This document shows, piece after piece, positions 24,740 to 32,392 of a stretch of 40,238 bases of DNA. Under the pieces are notes generated by a model. That model did no database searches. It saw only the letters and a program-made list of their open reading frames with translations, and had not been told where the DNA came from. This DNA is from an uncultured Myxococcales bacterium (lineage in GTDB: Bacteria; Myxococcota_A; UBA9042): the NCBI GenBank assembly GCA_903955385.1, contig CAJBNH010000198.1, forward strand, positions 1 to 40,238, in the 5' to 3' direction. Within the stretch, counting starts at the first letter, position 1, and each line of letters opens with the position of its first letter. The position numbers and the translations under genes were made by a program.

Positions 24740-25166
24740 GGGCATCGTTGGCGTTTGGTCCAGCGACGCGTCGCTTGCCTTGCGCTGCACGCCGCGCGGC
24801 CTCGCAGCGTTCAAGCCTCTCTACCGCAACGGCACCCATCGCAAGAACAGCCCTCCCATCGGGATGCCGAGCGCGCCTGCGTGCAGAGCACCGATGCTGG
24901 CGGAGGGCTCGGCGGGCTGCCAAGGGCCGCAGTGCTTGATCTCCTCGATCCCCGCGCGCAAGATCCCTTGTGTTCATCCAGTTGCCTGAGTTTGGCGGCG
25001 ACGGCTCAAGTGAGGGGACCGGTCAGGGGCGTACCCTGTTGGCGGCTCCATGCCCTCACGGACTCCCTGGGACAGCAGCACCGCGGCGCCTACGGAGCGC
25101 ACCTCGTCGGGCAGCGGCACCAAGCTCGCCGACCACCAAACCGACCCCGAAATGCGCCACCTGCGA
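24740..25166. other. Convergent intergenic region, 427 bp
   Basis: This region lies between the end of the respiratory operon (plus) and the end of the L-domain-like lipoprotein gene (minus). I see no credible gene, tRNA or obvious terminator. Frames of 80-130 codons cross it, but none has a ribosome binding site or familiar sequence. It may contain decayed coding sequence, since base composition remains as high in GC as the genes. Confidence 0.45.
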
Positions 25167-26213
25167 CTACGGCTTGCACGCCACCGGGGCACTGCAGTCG
25201 ATCCAGTTCGCGTTGGTCTGCTGGGCCTTGAACGCCGCCACCTCCGCACAGCTCACGGAATCCACGCACACGGCCACCTGGTTCAAGACCTTGATCTTGG
25301 GCAGGCCCGCCAGCGAGGCCAGCTCGGGCGCAGAGAAGATCTGCAGGAGGCCGACCTCGCCAAGCTCCGGGAACGACAACTGGGTCAGCTTTGGCAGGGT
25401 GTTGAGCTTCAGCGACTTGGCGGTCTTCAGGGCCGGGAAGCCCTCGATCTTCAAGACGTTGAGCCCCATCAGCGTCAGCTCGCCTTCGATCTGGGTCAGC
25501 GCCGGGAACTTCGGCAGCTCGAGAAGTGCAGGGCAGTTCGCGATCGTGACGGGTAAGGCGCTGTAGTAGCTGTAGGGCTTGCATGCACTCCAGTTGGCAA
25601 GGGCGGTGAACGAAGCGAGCTTGGGGTTGTCCTCGATCTGCAATCCGATCAGGTTGGTGATCTGGCTGAAGCCGCTGACGCTGACCAGCGCGGTGTTCTT
25701 GCTGATCCCCAGCGCCGCGAGGATCTGGACGCCGTCAAAGCCCGAGATCGTCTGGATGTGGTCGTTCTTCTCGACGTCGAAACTCGAGATTTCACGGAGG
25801 CTTGCGGGACCCGTCAAGTGGCTGCCGGCGTAGTAGCTGGCATCGATCTGGCCTGCCTTCTCCAGGTCGGGCAAAGCGTCCGCCAGGTCCACGCTGCCGC
25901 CCAGGTACAGGACGCCGATCACCTCCTTGACGTGGCGCAGCCGCAGCAACAGATCGGGATTGCCGTCGATGTAGACGGACCCATGGATGGTGCATTCGCG
26001 CGTAAATTGAGTGTCGCCCCCGCTACCTAGATTGCCTTTGAAGACCCCGGGCGTGCAGCTCCCTGACTCGGCATAGGCGACCAAATCGGCGTGCGCGGTG
26101 GCGTTGAGCTGCGGCGTATCGACCTCGAGCGGAAAGTCGCAGGCGGGCAGCAGCCCCAGCAGGGCGAGGCACAGGGGCGGGCACAGGTACGGGCAACGGG
26201 TGAGCGCGTTCAT
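25167..26213 (-). CDS. Lipoprotein with receptor-L-domain-like leucine-rich repeats
   Basis: A 348-residue lipoprotein; the lipobox LLPAC gives a lipidated Cys near residue 25. The body has irregular 22-25-residue repeats with a pattern such as ALGISKNTALVSVSGFSQIT, LIGLQIEDNPKLASFTAL and SLKLNTLPKLTQLSFPEL. This is the solenoid layout of receptor L domains or short leucine-rich repeats, which usually bind ligands. A Cys-containing cap (CVDSVSCAEVAAFKAQ) ends the protein. The second ATG of a pair (26213) was chosen for its GGAG at six bases and a normal signal length. An ATG at 26246 overlapping the previous stop (TGATG) is possible. It is the last gene of a three-gene envelope operon. Confidence 0.75.
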   Translation of the reverse strand: MNALTRCPYLCPPLCLALLGLLPACDFPLEVDTPQLNATAHADLVAYAESGSCTPGVFKGNLGSGGDTQFTRECTIHGSVYIDGNPDLLLRLRHVKEVIGVLYLGGSVDLADALPDLEKAGQIDASYYAGSHLTGPASLREISSFDVEKNDHIQTISGFDGVQILAALGISKNTALVSVSGFSQITNLIGLQIEDNPKLASFTALANWSACKPYSYYSALPVTIANCPALLELPKFPALTQIEGELTLMGLNVLKIEGFPALKTAKSLKLNTLPKLTQLSFPELGEVGLLQIFSAPELASLAGLPKIKVLNQVAVCVDSVSCAEVAAFKAQQTNANWIDCSAPVACKP

Positions 26214-26245
26214 CATCGACTCCAATGGGCTGAGCGAACGGGACA

Positions 26246-27046
26246 TCAAAACGGCATGAAGCCGATGCCGAGGGTCACGACCTTCTCCGAGTCGTAGCGT
26301 GTCTCGAGGGGAAACGGCTCGCGGTCCATGCCGGGCGGCTTCGTCAAACCGCCGTAGACCATGGGGTCATCGGCCACCGGCGCGCTCTCGCTGACGCGCT
26401 GGCTGTGCCGGTACTGCACGAAGAAGCGCATTCGATTCTGATAGTAGTACGACAACTTGAGCGCCGCCGCGTTGATCTCGTCGCTGGTGTTGCCGAACGG
26501 GGAGCTGACGGCATCGGGCCACCACGTACCGGCCAACTCCATGTCACCCAGGACCGGAAGCCGCATCGCAAGGGCGCTCTTGAGATACATGTACCCGCCG
26601 AGCAGGCTGACCCCCATGCCGGGGGCGATGTTCCAGCGCAGCCAGTCGTCCTTGCCATCGCCGAGATGGGCCAGGGTCACCGGGAAACCGACCCATGCGT
26701 CCGCGGCGACACCGATGTCGGCCATGTACTCGACCAGACCGGGTCGGTAGCGCTTGGGCACGCCGTCCCACCCCATTTGGAAGCCACCCTCGATGCCGGC
26801 CAGGTTGCCGATCGCGCTGGACTTGAGGTAGCCACCGCCCTCGAATTGGAGGAAGATCTGGCTGCCCCGGTCGTCGTCGCCGTAACCGGTGCCGTTGCCC
26901 AGCACGAGGTCGAACGCGGCCATGTGGCCTTTGCCGGGACCCATCGTGCCGACGAACTTCTGCTCGCCTTCATCTGCCCCGGCCGGGCAGGCGATGAGCA
27001 AGAAAGCCAAGACCGCGACTGCACAATTCCGTGTTCTGGTCTGCAT
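26246..27046 (-). CDS. Outer-membrane beta-barrel-like protein, unknown function
   Basis: A 266-residue exported protein with a signal peptide (AVAVLAFLLIACPAGA/DEG). The mature part alternates polar and hydrophobic residues in short strands (MGVSLLGGYMYLKSALAMRL, RMRFFVQYRHSQ) and ends in VVTLGIGFMPF. A C-terminal Phe is the usual signal for insertion of outer-membrane barrels by the BAM complex. The family is not recognised. The start overlaps the stop of the upstream gene as TGATG, with GGAGCG further upstream, so it is translationally coupled to the gene at 27046-27942. Acidic loops (GYGDDDRGS, HLGDGKDD) could bind calcium (inference). Confidence 0.7.
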   Translation of the reverse strand: MQTRTRNCAVAVLAFLLIACPAGADEGEQKFVGTMGPGKGHMAAFDLVLGNGTGYGDDDRGSQIFLQFEGGGYLKSSAIGNLAGIEGGFQMGWDGVPKRYRPGLVEYMADIGVAADAWVGFPVTLAHLGDGKDDWLRWNIAPGMGVSLLGGYMYLKSALAMRLPVLGDMELAGTWWPDAVSSPFGNTSDEINAAALKLSYYYQNRMRFFVQYRHSQRVSESAPVADDPMVYGGLTKPPGMDREPFPLETRYDSEKVVTLGIGFMPF

Positions 27047-27942
27047 CAGAATCGCGCTCCAAGGGACGAGGAAAAGCCGACGTCGCCCGAAAACAGCCGT
27101 GGCGTGGTGACCGCGGCCTCAAGGTACAGCCGATGGAAGACCGCAGCAGAAGCACCGACGTGCCACGGCATGTTGCGGACGTCCTGAGCCAGCGTGTCGC
27201 GAACTAGGACGTCTGCCTTGGGCTTGCCATGGCCATACCAATTCCAATCGAATTCCGCGTAGGTCAGCACGGGTCCGAGCGCCAGGTTGTAGCGCACCGG
27301 GATTCCGGCCGTGCTCGCGTGGGTCAGCAGGTGCAGACCGTCGCGCGAGGTCGCCGTCGAGACGCTGCCAAACATCAGGCCGAGGTCGAGGCGGGAGTTG
27401 GCCGTCTCAAACAGACTGAAGGCCATCAGGGTCGCGTGGTACCCTGTGACGTCGCCGCCGAGGTTCCTTGAATAGATCATCAAGTCAAACCCTTGCGTGG
27501 GCGACCCGATGACCGCCGCGGCCTGCTCGCCGCCGGCCTGCGATGCCCGCGCACGGCGCTCGTCCTTTTCTGCCTCGCTGTAGTAGGTCGTTTCTGTGTA
27601 GCGGTAGTCGCCCTCTTCCCAGGTCCGCTCGTTCTTGACGGTACCCACCGAGCCGGCGACGCGCGTGAACATCAGGATGAAGGCGCCAATCGTACCTGTG
27701 ATCATGCCGTTGCGTTCGCTGTAGCGAATGCCGGCACCGCGCGGCGCAATGCCATAATTGCTGCGAAATGCACCGTAGTCGGTGGCACCGCCTTCAAAGA
27801 ACGCGCTTGTGGTCATCGAATAGTTGTACAGAAGGCCGCGGGCATCGTCCGCATGGGCGACGGCGGGGGCCAGGCCGATCAGGAGCCCACTGGACAATCC
27901 AAGTAAGCCAATCAGTTGGCGGCAAGTGCGGGATCGCTGCAT
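27046..27942 (-). CDS. Outer-membrane beta-barrel-like protein, unknown function
   Basis: A 298-residue exported protein with a signal peptide (GLLGLSSGLLIGLAPAVAHA/DDA). Strand-like segments (YNYSMTTSAFFEGG, YHATLMAFSLFETANSRLDL) continue to the end, which is SSSLGARF with a terminal Phe, as in outer-membrane barrels. A charged Glu/Arg/Lys-rich segment (EKDERRARASQAGGEQ, about residues 125-140) probably forms a loop outside the barrel. The family is not recognised. It is the first gene of the operon that continues with the second barrel-like gene and the L-domain-like lipoprotein. A candidate promoter is at 28027-28055. Confidence 0.7.
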   Translation of the reverse strand: MQRSRTCRQLIGLLGLSSGLLIGLAPAVAHADDARGLLYNYSMTTSAFFEGGATDYGAFRSNYGIAPRGAGIRYSERNGMITGTIGAFILMFTRVAGSVGTVKNERTWEEGDYRYTETTYYSEAEKDERRARASQAGGEQAAAVIGSPTQGFDLMIYSRNLGGDVTGYHATLMAFSLFETANSRLDLGLMFGSVSTATSRDGLHLLTHASTAGIPVRYNLALGPVLTYAEFDWNWYGHGKPKADVLVRDTLAQDVRNMPWHVGASAAVFHRLYLEAAVTTPRLFSGDVGFSSSLGARF

Positions 27943-28026
27943 CAGCGCGGACCTCGAATGGGTGGCCGAGACCCAAAGGCCGCGGCGAAAACAAGATGCG
28001 ATACTTTCATCGGGAGGAGGGAGGCG

Positions 28027-28055
28027 AGGTTATGGAGGGGATATGTTCGTGTCAA
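28027..28055 (-). promoter_or_regulatory. Candidate sigma-70 promoter of the barrel operon
   Basis: On the minus strand, TTGACA, a 17-bp spacer and TAACCT precede the gene starting at 27942. The -35 is a perfect match; the -10 matches three of six bases. Confidence 0.4.
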
Positions 28056-28083
28056 GCATAATCAATTGCAGCAAATTTGACAC
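28049..28083. promoter_or_regulatory. Inverted GTGTCAA / TTGACAC pair in the divergent region
   Basis: GTGTCAA (28049-28055) and TTGACAC (28077-28083) form a perfect 7-bp inverted repeat with a 21-bp AT-rich spacer. The minus-strand half is the -35 of the barrel operon; the other half faces the CAP-domain gene but lacks a good -10. It may be a pair of back-to-back -35 boxes or a regulator binding site. Confidence 0.4.
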
Positions 28084-28212
28084 CTTGGCACGTGCAGGAA
28101 TCCTCGCTGTGCCGGGCCGTGCAGCAACGCCTTGAAGCCTATCGATGTTGCAGGTAGGGTCACAATCCATCCGTTCAATTGCAGATTCGCCGACACATGC
28201 GGGAGTGACGAC

Positions 28213-29994
28213 ATGCTGAGACCGATGTGCCTTCTCGTCGGCTTGACCCTTTCCGCCTCCGCCTTTGCCGCGCCCAAAGAGGCCGACGTGCTGCGGGAGT
28301 GGAATGCCGTTCGCGCCGATCCTCCCGGCTATGCGGCCCATCTCGAGGCACTGCTGCCGCTCTTTCAAGGGATGGAGTTCTCCGGGCCCTCTGGTCGAAT
28401 CCTGACCATCGAAGGGCCCGCTGCGGTGCGGGAGGCGATTGCCGTCCTGAAGGCGACCGCACCCATGCCGCAGCTGCAGGTTTCGGCCGGCATGACCCTG
28501 GCAGCGCGGGAGCACGCGAACGACCTGGGGCCTCGGGGCGGGCGCGGGCACGTCGGCACAGACGGCAGCACCCTCGGCGGCCGGTTGGAGCGGCACGGGC
28601 AGTGGCAAGGCACGGTGTTCGAAGCGATTGCCTTTGGCGCGACCACCGCGCAGGAGACAATTCTCGAGCTGCTGGTCGACGACGGCACCCCGTCACGCGG
28701 CCACCGCACGGCGCTGCTCTATCCGCAGGGGGCGTTTGTCGGCGTGGCGTGCGGCGAGCATCGGGACTACCGGTCGATGTGCGTGCTGGACATCGCCGGC
28801 CAGTTTGTCGAGGCAGATCAGGTGCCCAAGGCCCGGCCGGCGCCCGTCGATCCGAATCCTTTCGACGAGAGCAAGCCCTTTGCAAGCCCAACCGCGCGCA
28901 TGCCGACGGGCGCACCGACGCCGTTGGACCTGGCCGTATTCGCCGAAGTCAATGCGCTGCGCACGGATCCACAAGCCTGGGCAGCCAAGCTCGAGGCCCT
29001 GCTACCGCTGTTCGAGGGTTCGATCCTCAGGCGGCCCGGGCGCACCGCCATGTTCTGGTCGAATGCGCCAGAGTCGGTGCACCAGGCCATCGCGATGCTG
29101 AAGGCGACGGCGCCACAGCCGCCCGCCGTGTTTCTGCCAAGCCTTGCGGCGGGCGCGCGCGACTACGTGCGGGTGCGGTGGGCGCATCCGGCGTTTCTCG
29201 ACCGCAACTACTCGGCCCTCGACGCGGTGCGGCGCTATGGGTGGGGTCCGCTGTGCGGTGCGCTGACCATGCAGGGCGAGGGCGAGGCGTTCGACATCAT
29301 CGCCACTTGGGTGGTGCAAGGCCGAGGACCGAACCGAACGCTGCTGGAGACCGATGCGAGCCAGGTGGGCGTTGCGTGTGGCCCGTCGTCCGAGTACCCG
29401 CTGCGGTGCGCGTTGGTCTACGCAAAGGGCTTCAGAGACTACGACGAGGCGAGTGTCGCCCCGACGGTCGCGGCCGTGCAGCGCCTCGACGCCGCGCGCA
29501 CCGATCCGGCAGGCGAGGCCGCGCGCTGGCGCCTGCTGTTGCCCCTGATCAAGGGCGAGACGTTGCGCCTGCCGCAAGGCACGGTGCCGCTGCCGGGGGG
29601 TAGCGAGGCGCTGCGGACGCTGGTCGCGCGGCTGGCGGCAGCCAAACCGCTGCCGGCGCTCAAGTCGTCGGCCGACTTGCAAGAGCGGGCGCGCGACCTG
29701 GTGCAGGAACTGGCGCCGGGGCGAGAGCCGGGAGACGCGGGCAGTTGGCGGATGCGCCGGGCATCGAGCTACCGCCAGACGAACGAAACGGCCGACCCCG
29801 ACGAGTTGACGCTGTTCGCACCCGGAACGGGAGAAATGGTCGCACTGCGCGTCTTGCTCGAGCGCCCCGATTGGCTGCTGGCAAGAGACGAGATCAGCGT
29901 CGGGGTCTGGTGCGGAAGCCACGCGACCAAGGGGCAGGCTTGCGTCGTTGACGTCGCGGTGGGTTGGGTCGCGGCGGGTCCCGAGCTGCCTTGA
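28213..29994 (+). CDS. Secreted protein with three tandem CAP (SCP/PR-1) modules
   Basis: A 593-residue exported protein; the signal ends near residue 19 (LTLSASAFA/APK). The first CAP-like domain (about 22-200) shows the usual layout: VLREWNAVRADPPGYAAHLE at the start, RGHVGTDGSTLGGRLERHG with His113, VFEAIAFG with Glu137, and SRGHRTALLYP with His164. These are the positions of the CAP active-site or metal cavity. Two further modules follow (about 228-420 and 430-593) that begin alike (VNALRTDPQAWAAKLEALLP; RLDAARTDPAGEAARWRLLL) but have lost most of those residues. Start: ATG with GGGAGTG upstream. CAP proteins bind lipids, metals or peptides, or act as toxins; the role here is unknown. Confidence 0.8.
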   Translation: MLRPMCLLVGLTLSASAFAAPKEADVLREWNAVRADPPGYAAHLEALLPLFQGMEFSGPSGRILTIEGPAAVREAIAVLKATAPMPQLQVSAGMTLAAREHANDLGPRGGRGHVGTDGSTLGGRLERHGQWQGTVFEAIAFGATTAQETILELLVDDGTPSRGHRTALLYPQGAFVGVACGEHRDYRSMCVLDIAGQFVEADQVPKARPAPVDPNPFDESKPFASPTARMPTGAPTPLDLAVFAEVNALRTDPQAWAAKLEALLPLFEGSILRRPGRTAMFWSNAPESVHQAIAMLKATAPQPPAVFLPSLAAGARDYVRVRWAHPAFLDRNYSALDAVRRYGWGPLCGALTMQGEGEAFDIIATWVVQGRGPNRTLLETDASQVGVACGPSSEYPLRCALVYAKGFRDYDEASVAPTVAAVQRLDAARTDPAGEAARWRLLLPLIKGETLRLPQGTVPLPGGSEALRTLVARLAAAKPLPALKSSADLQERARDLVQELAPGREPGDAGSWRMRRASSYRQTNETADPDELTLFAPGTGEMVALRVLLERPDWLLARDEISVGVWCGSHATKGQACVVDVAVGWVAAGPELP

Positions 29995-30496
29995 GGCTCA
30001 GTCGTTAGCGGCGAGGGTCGGTCCATTCGGTCTCCGTGACCCAGCGCCCCGGTCGTTGCTGACCTCCGTCGAGGGCGCGGCGCCTGTGCCCGTCCTACGG
30101 CCAGGGTCACGCGGGTCAGCAAGATGGCCGACAGAATCAGCGTCTCACTAGGACCCGCTCCGTTGCGGGCTACCGCTGCCGCCACGGTCCATCGGCTCCT
30201 GTCGCGCCACTTCGGAGTCAAGCAGTCCACTTGCTTAGTGACTGCCAACCGTTCGTTCGCCTTGGCAAGGCCCCTGACGATCAAGCAGGCGGTCGACCGG
30301 CAGGACGCAGTGCCGTGCGGTTGGAGAGTCAGAATTGGGATTGCCAGCGGAGAATTCCCAATCGCTTATGTGTCTATTTGTAAAGAATCGTAAGGACCGT
30401 CAACCGCTGTCAGGCGGCGCCTCGTGATCAGCGAACCAGAGGGCCACAGTGGTTGCCGCTCGCGGGGAAGTCCCGCAGGGCGCAAAAAGGAGCAAG
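29995..30496. other. Intergenic region upstream of the four-gene secreted operon, 502 bp
   Basis: I find no credible gene. A 90-codon frame at 30124 has no ribosome binding site or familiar motif. The last 170 bp are clearly more AT-rich and probably hold the operon promoter. They include an inverted repeat at 30334-30362 and the AT-rich stretch TATTTGTAAAGAATCG near 30374-30390. Confidence 0.5.
30334..30362. promoter_or_regulatory. Candidate operator: inverted repeat ATTGGGA / TCCCAAT
   Basis: Perfect 7-bp arms (30334-30340 and 30356-30362) with a 15-bp spacer, at the start of the AT-rich promoter-like stretch before the gene at 30497. The centre-to-centre distance of 22 bp is about two helical turns, which suits a dimeric regulator. 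Confidence 0.35.
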
Positions 30497-32392
30497 ATGC
30501 GACAATCCATGATCCTGACAATGCTTTCGACAAGCGTCATGACCTTGGGGATGTGGACTTCCGGGGCACAGGCCGTCAGCCCTATCCATTCCCCCATGGT
30601 AGGTGACGGTGCGGTCTACTCAGTTACCTCTACCGGTGTGTCACGTGTGGACTACGGCCTGGTGGCTGCCGGCATGTCCAAGGCCGTCGGCCAGGACCGC
30701 CCCGTGGCGCAGGGGACGACCCAGATTCAGACCATCCGCTACGACCTCTCCGCTAAGCTGCACACCCGCGTGTTGGCGTCCGACGCCTCCGGCGTGCTGG
30801 TGGCCGCCCGCCTGCAAGACGTCTCGCTCATCGTGGACGGTTCAATGGACGCGCGGCGGGACCTGTTGGCCACGCCGTTCACCCTCCGCTACAACCGTTC
30901 GGGGCACATGGTGTCGTTTCAGTTCACGGACCGCTTTCCCCAAGACCTGCGGACCGTCATCCAGCGCTTGGTCGAGCCGATGCAGGGCGTTGCTCCGCCT
31001 GCGGGCGGCGCTGCGGCATGGTCCGCGAACGAGCGGGACAGCGACACCAGCTTCACCGCCCGGTACCAGTCCAGCGCCGTGAACCCGGCCAATGGGCTGA
31101 CGACTTGGACCAAGACCAAGACGGAAGTCCGTCCCCAGAGTGCGGACCTTGCGGCGATCCCGCTGCCTGGCGCCCCGTCTGCCCGGGTCAACCGGTCCCA
31201 GACGACCCTGACGTTTGACGCGATCCGCGGCGATCTGGCCAGCGTCCGCAGCGGTGAGAGCGTGACGACTCGCATGGGCTCGGCCTTCTTCTCAGACTAT
31301 GACACTACTTACCAGGCCGTCCGCGTGCAGGCCCCCCTTGCTCCCCTGGCCCGCACCGTCGCCGAAGCCGAGGCTCTGCGCCACGACCCGGCGTTTGCCC
31401 GTGCCAGACTGTATGACGTCGACGCCCACACGCGGCGCGCCGTCGAGGGCGTTCGCCTGACGGACATGATGGCATCCTTCCGCAGCAAGGCCCCGACCGG
31501 GGTCGCGCTCGCCGCGCACCAGCTGGGCTCGTGGCTGCGCCTGAACCCCGCCGCTTCCTTGGAAATTGCGCGTCAGATCAATGACATTGACCCCAAGACG
31601 GAGCGTTCCGCTTTCGGCTTTGGTTGGGCGGCTCTGGCCAGCGCCGGGCACCCTGAGGCCCAGAAGGCACTGGTCGCTGTGGCGACGCAGCCCGGCTGGA
31701 AGGCTCTCTCCGCGCACAAGGCCTTGGTGGCCATGATGAACCTCGACTCCCCCGAGCCTGCGACGGCGAAGCAAGTGTGGGCCCTGCGCTCCTCGATTGC
31801 TGAGCGGGGCAACTCGCAGCGGCGCTTGTCTGTGGCCACGAACGTGTACGGCATTCTCGGCGACGTCCAGAAGGGCAACCCGGCACTGACCGATCAGGTG
31901 GTGGCGAACCTTGCCGGGCTGTTGAAGCAACCGGACTCCCAGAGCCGCGTCCTGGCCCTCGACGCCCTGTCGAACGTGGGCGACCTGAACCGGGTCGCGC
32001 CGCTGGCCGCGCAGCACCTCACCTCGACGGATCTTCGCGTGCGCAACGCTGCGTTCGGGACCTTCCGCCGCATGACCGGCGACGTCGCGTTCCAGAAGTT
32101 CGCGGCTGCTTTCGCCGCAGAGATGGAGCCTGAGATGCGTCGCGAGGCAGCTTTGGTGGCGTACCAGATGGAGCCCGGCCCCGCCCGCAACGCATGGGCC
32201 ACCAAGCTTGTGACTTCCGAGGCTGACCCGAAGGTGAAGAGCGAGCTGGTCCAGATCTTGGGCCGGGGCATGAAGCGCTTCCCTGAGAACGCCCAGATTC
32301 TTCAGGATCTGCTGAGCACGACCCATGAGCGGACGGTGCGGCGCGACATCTACGCTTACGTGGCGCCCGTGACGAAGGGAGGTACCCGATGA
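30497..32392 (+). CDS. Secreted protein with vitellogenin-N-like layout (beta-rich N-terminus, HEAT-like helical C-terminus)
   Basis: A 631-residue exported protein; the signal peptide ends near residue 26 (WTSGAQA/VSP). Residues 30-290 are beta-rich. The order of segments (YSVTSTG near the start, a middle with LSAKLHTRVLASDASGVLVA, then LLATPFTLRYNRSGHMVSFQ followed by LRTVIQRLVEPMQ) recalls the N-terminal sheet of large lipid-transfer proteins (vitellogenin, MTP), where 'PF.F.....G.V' precedes a helix. From about 300 to the end it is alpha-helical with HEAT-like repeats (SRVLALDALSNVGDLNRVAP, LRVRNAAFGTFRRM), again as in that family. This assignment is inference from pattern, not proof. Start: ATG with AAGGAG five bases upstream. 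The stop overlaps the next start (ATGA). Confidence 0.6.
   Translation: MRQSMILTMLSTSVMTLGMWTSGAQAVSPIHSPMVGDGAVYSVTSTGVSRVDYGLVAAGMSKAVGQDRPVAQGTTQIQTIRYDLSAKLHTRVLASDASGVLVAARLQDVSLIVDGSMDARRDLLATPFTLRYNRSGHMVSFQFTDRFPQDLRTVIQRLVEPMQGVAPPAGGAAAWSANERDSDTSFTARYQSSAVNPANGLTTWTKTKTEVRPQSADLAAIPLPGAPSARVNRSQTTLTFDAIRGDLASVRSGESVTTRMGSAFFSDYDTTYQAVRVQAPLAPLARTVAEAEALRHDPAFARARLYDVDAHTRRAVEGVRLTDMMASFRSKAPTGVALAAHQLGSWLRLNPAASLEIARQINDIDPKTERSAFGFGWAALASAGHPEAQKALVAVATQPGWKALSAHKALVAMMNLDSPEPATAKQVWALRSSIAERGNSQRRLSVATNVYGILGDVQKGNPALTDQVVANLAGLLKQPDSQSRVLALDALSNVGDLNRVAPLAAQHLTSTDLRVRNAAFGTFRRMTGDVAFQKFAAAFAAEMEPEMRREAALVAYQMEPGPARNAWATKLVTSEADPKVKSELVQILGRGMKRFPENAQILQDLLSTTHERTVRRDIYAYVAPVTKGGTR

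Noticed and set aside
24740-25166. Small genes of 80-130 codons in the gap after the respiratory operon
   Set aside because: No ribosome binding site, no recognisable motif, and competing frames of equal length on both strands.
28077-28105. Plus-strand sigma-70 promoter starting at TTGACA for the CAP-domain gene
   Set aside because: The -35 is perfect, but ATCCTC at 17-bp spacing is not a credible -10.
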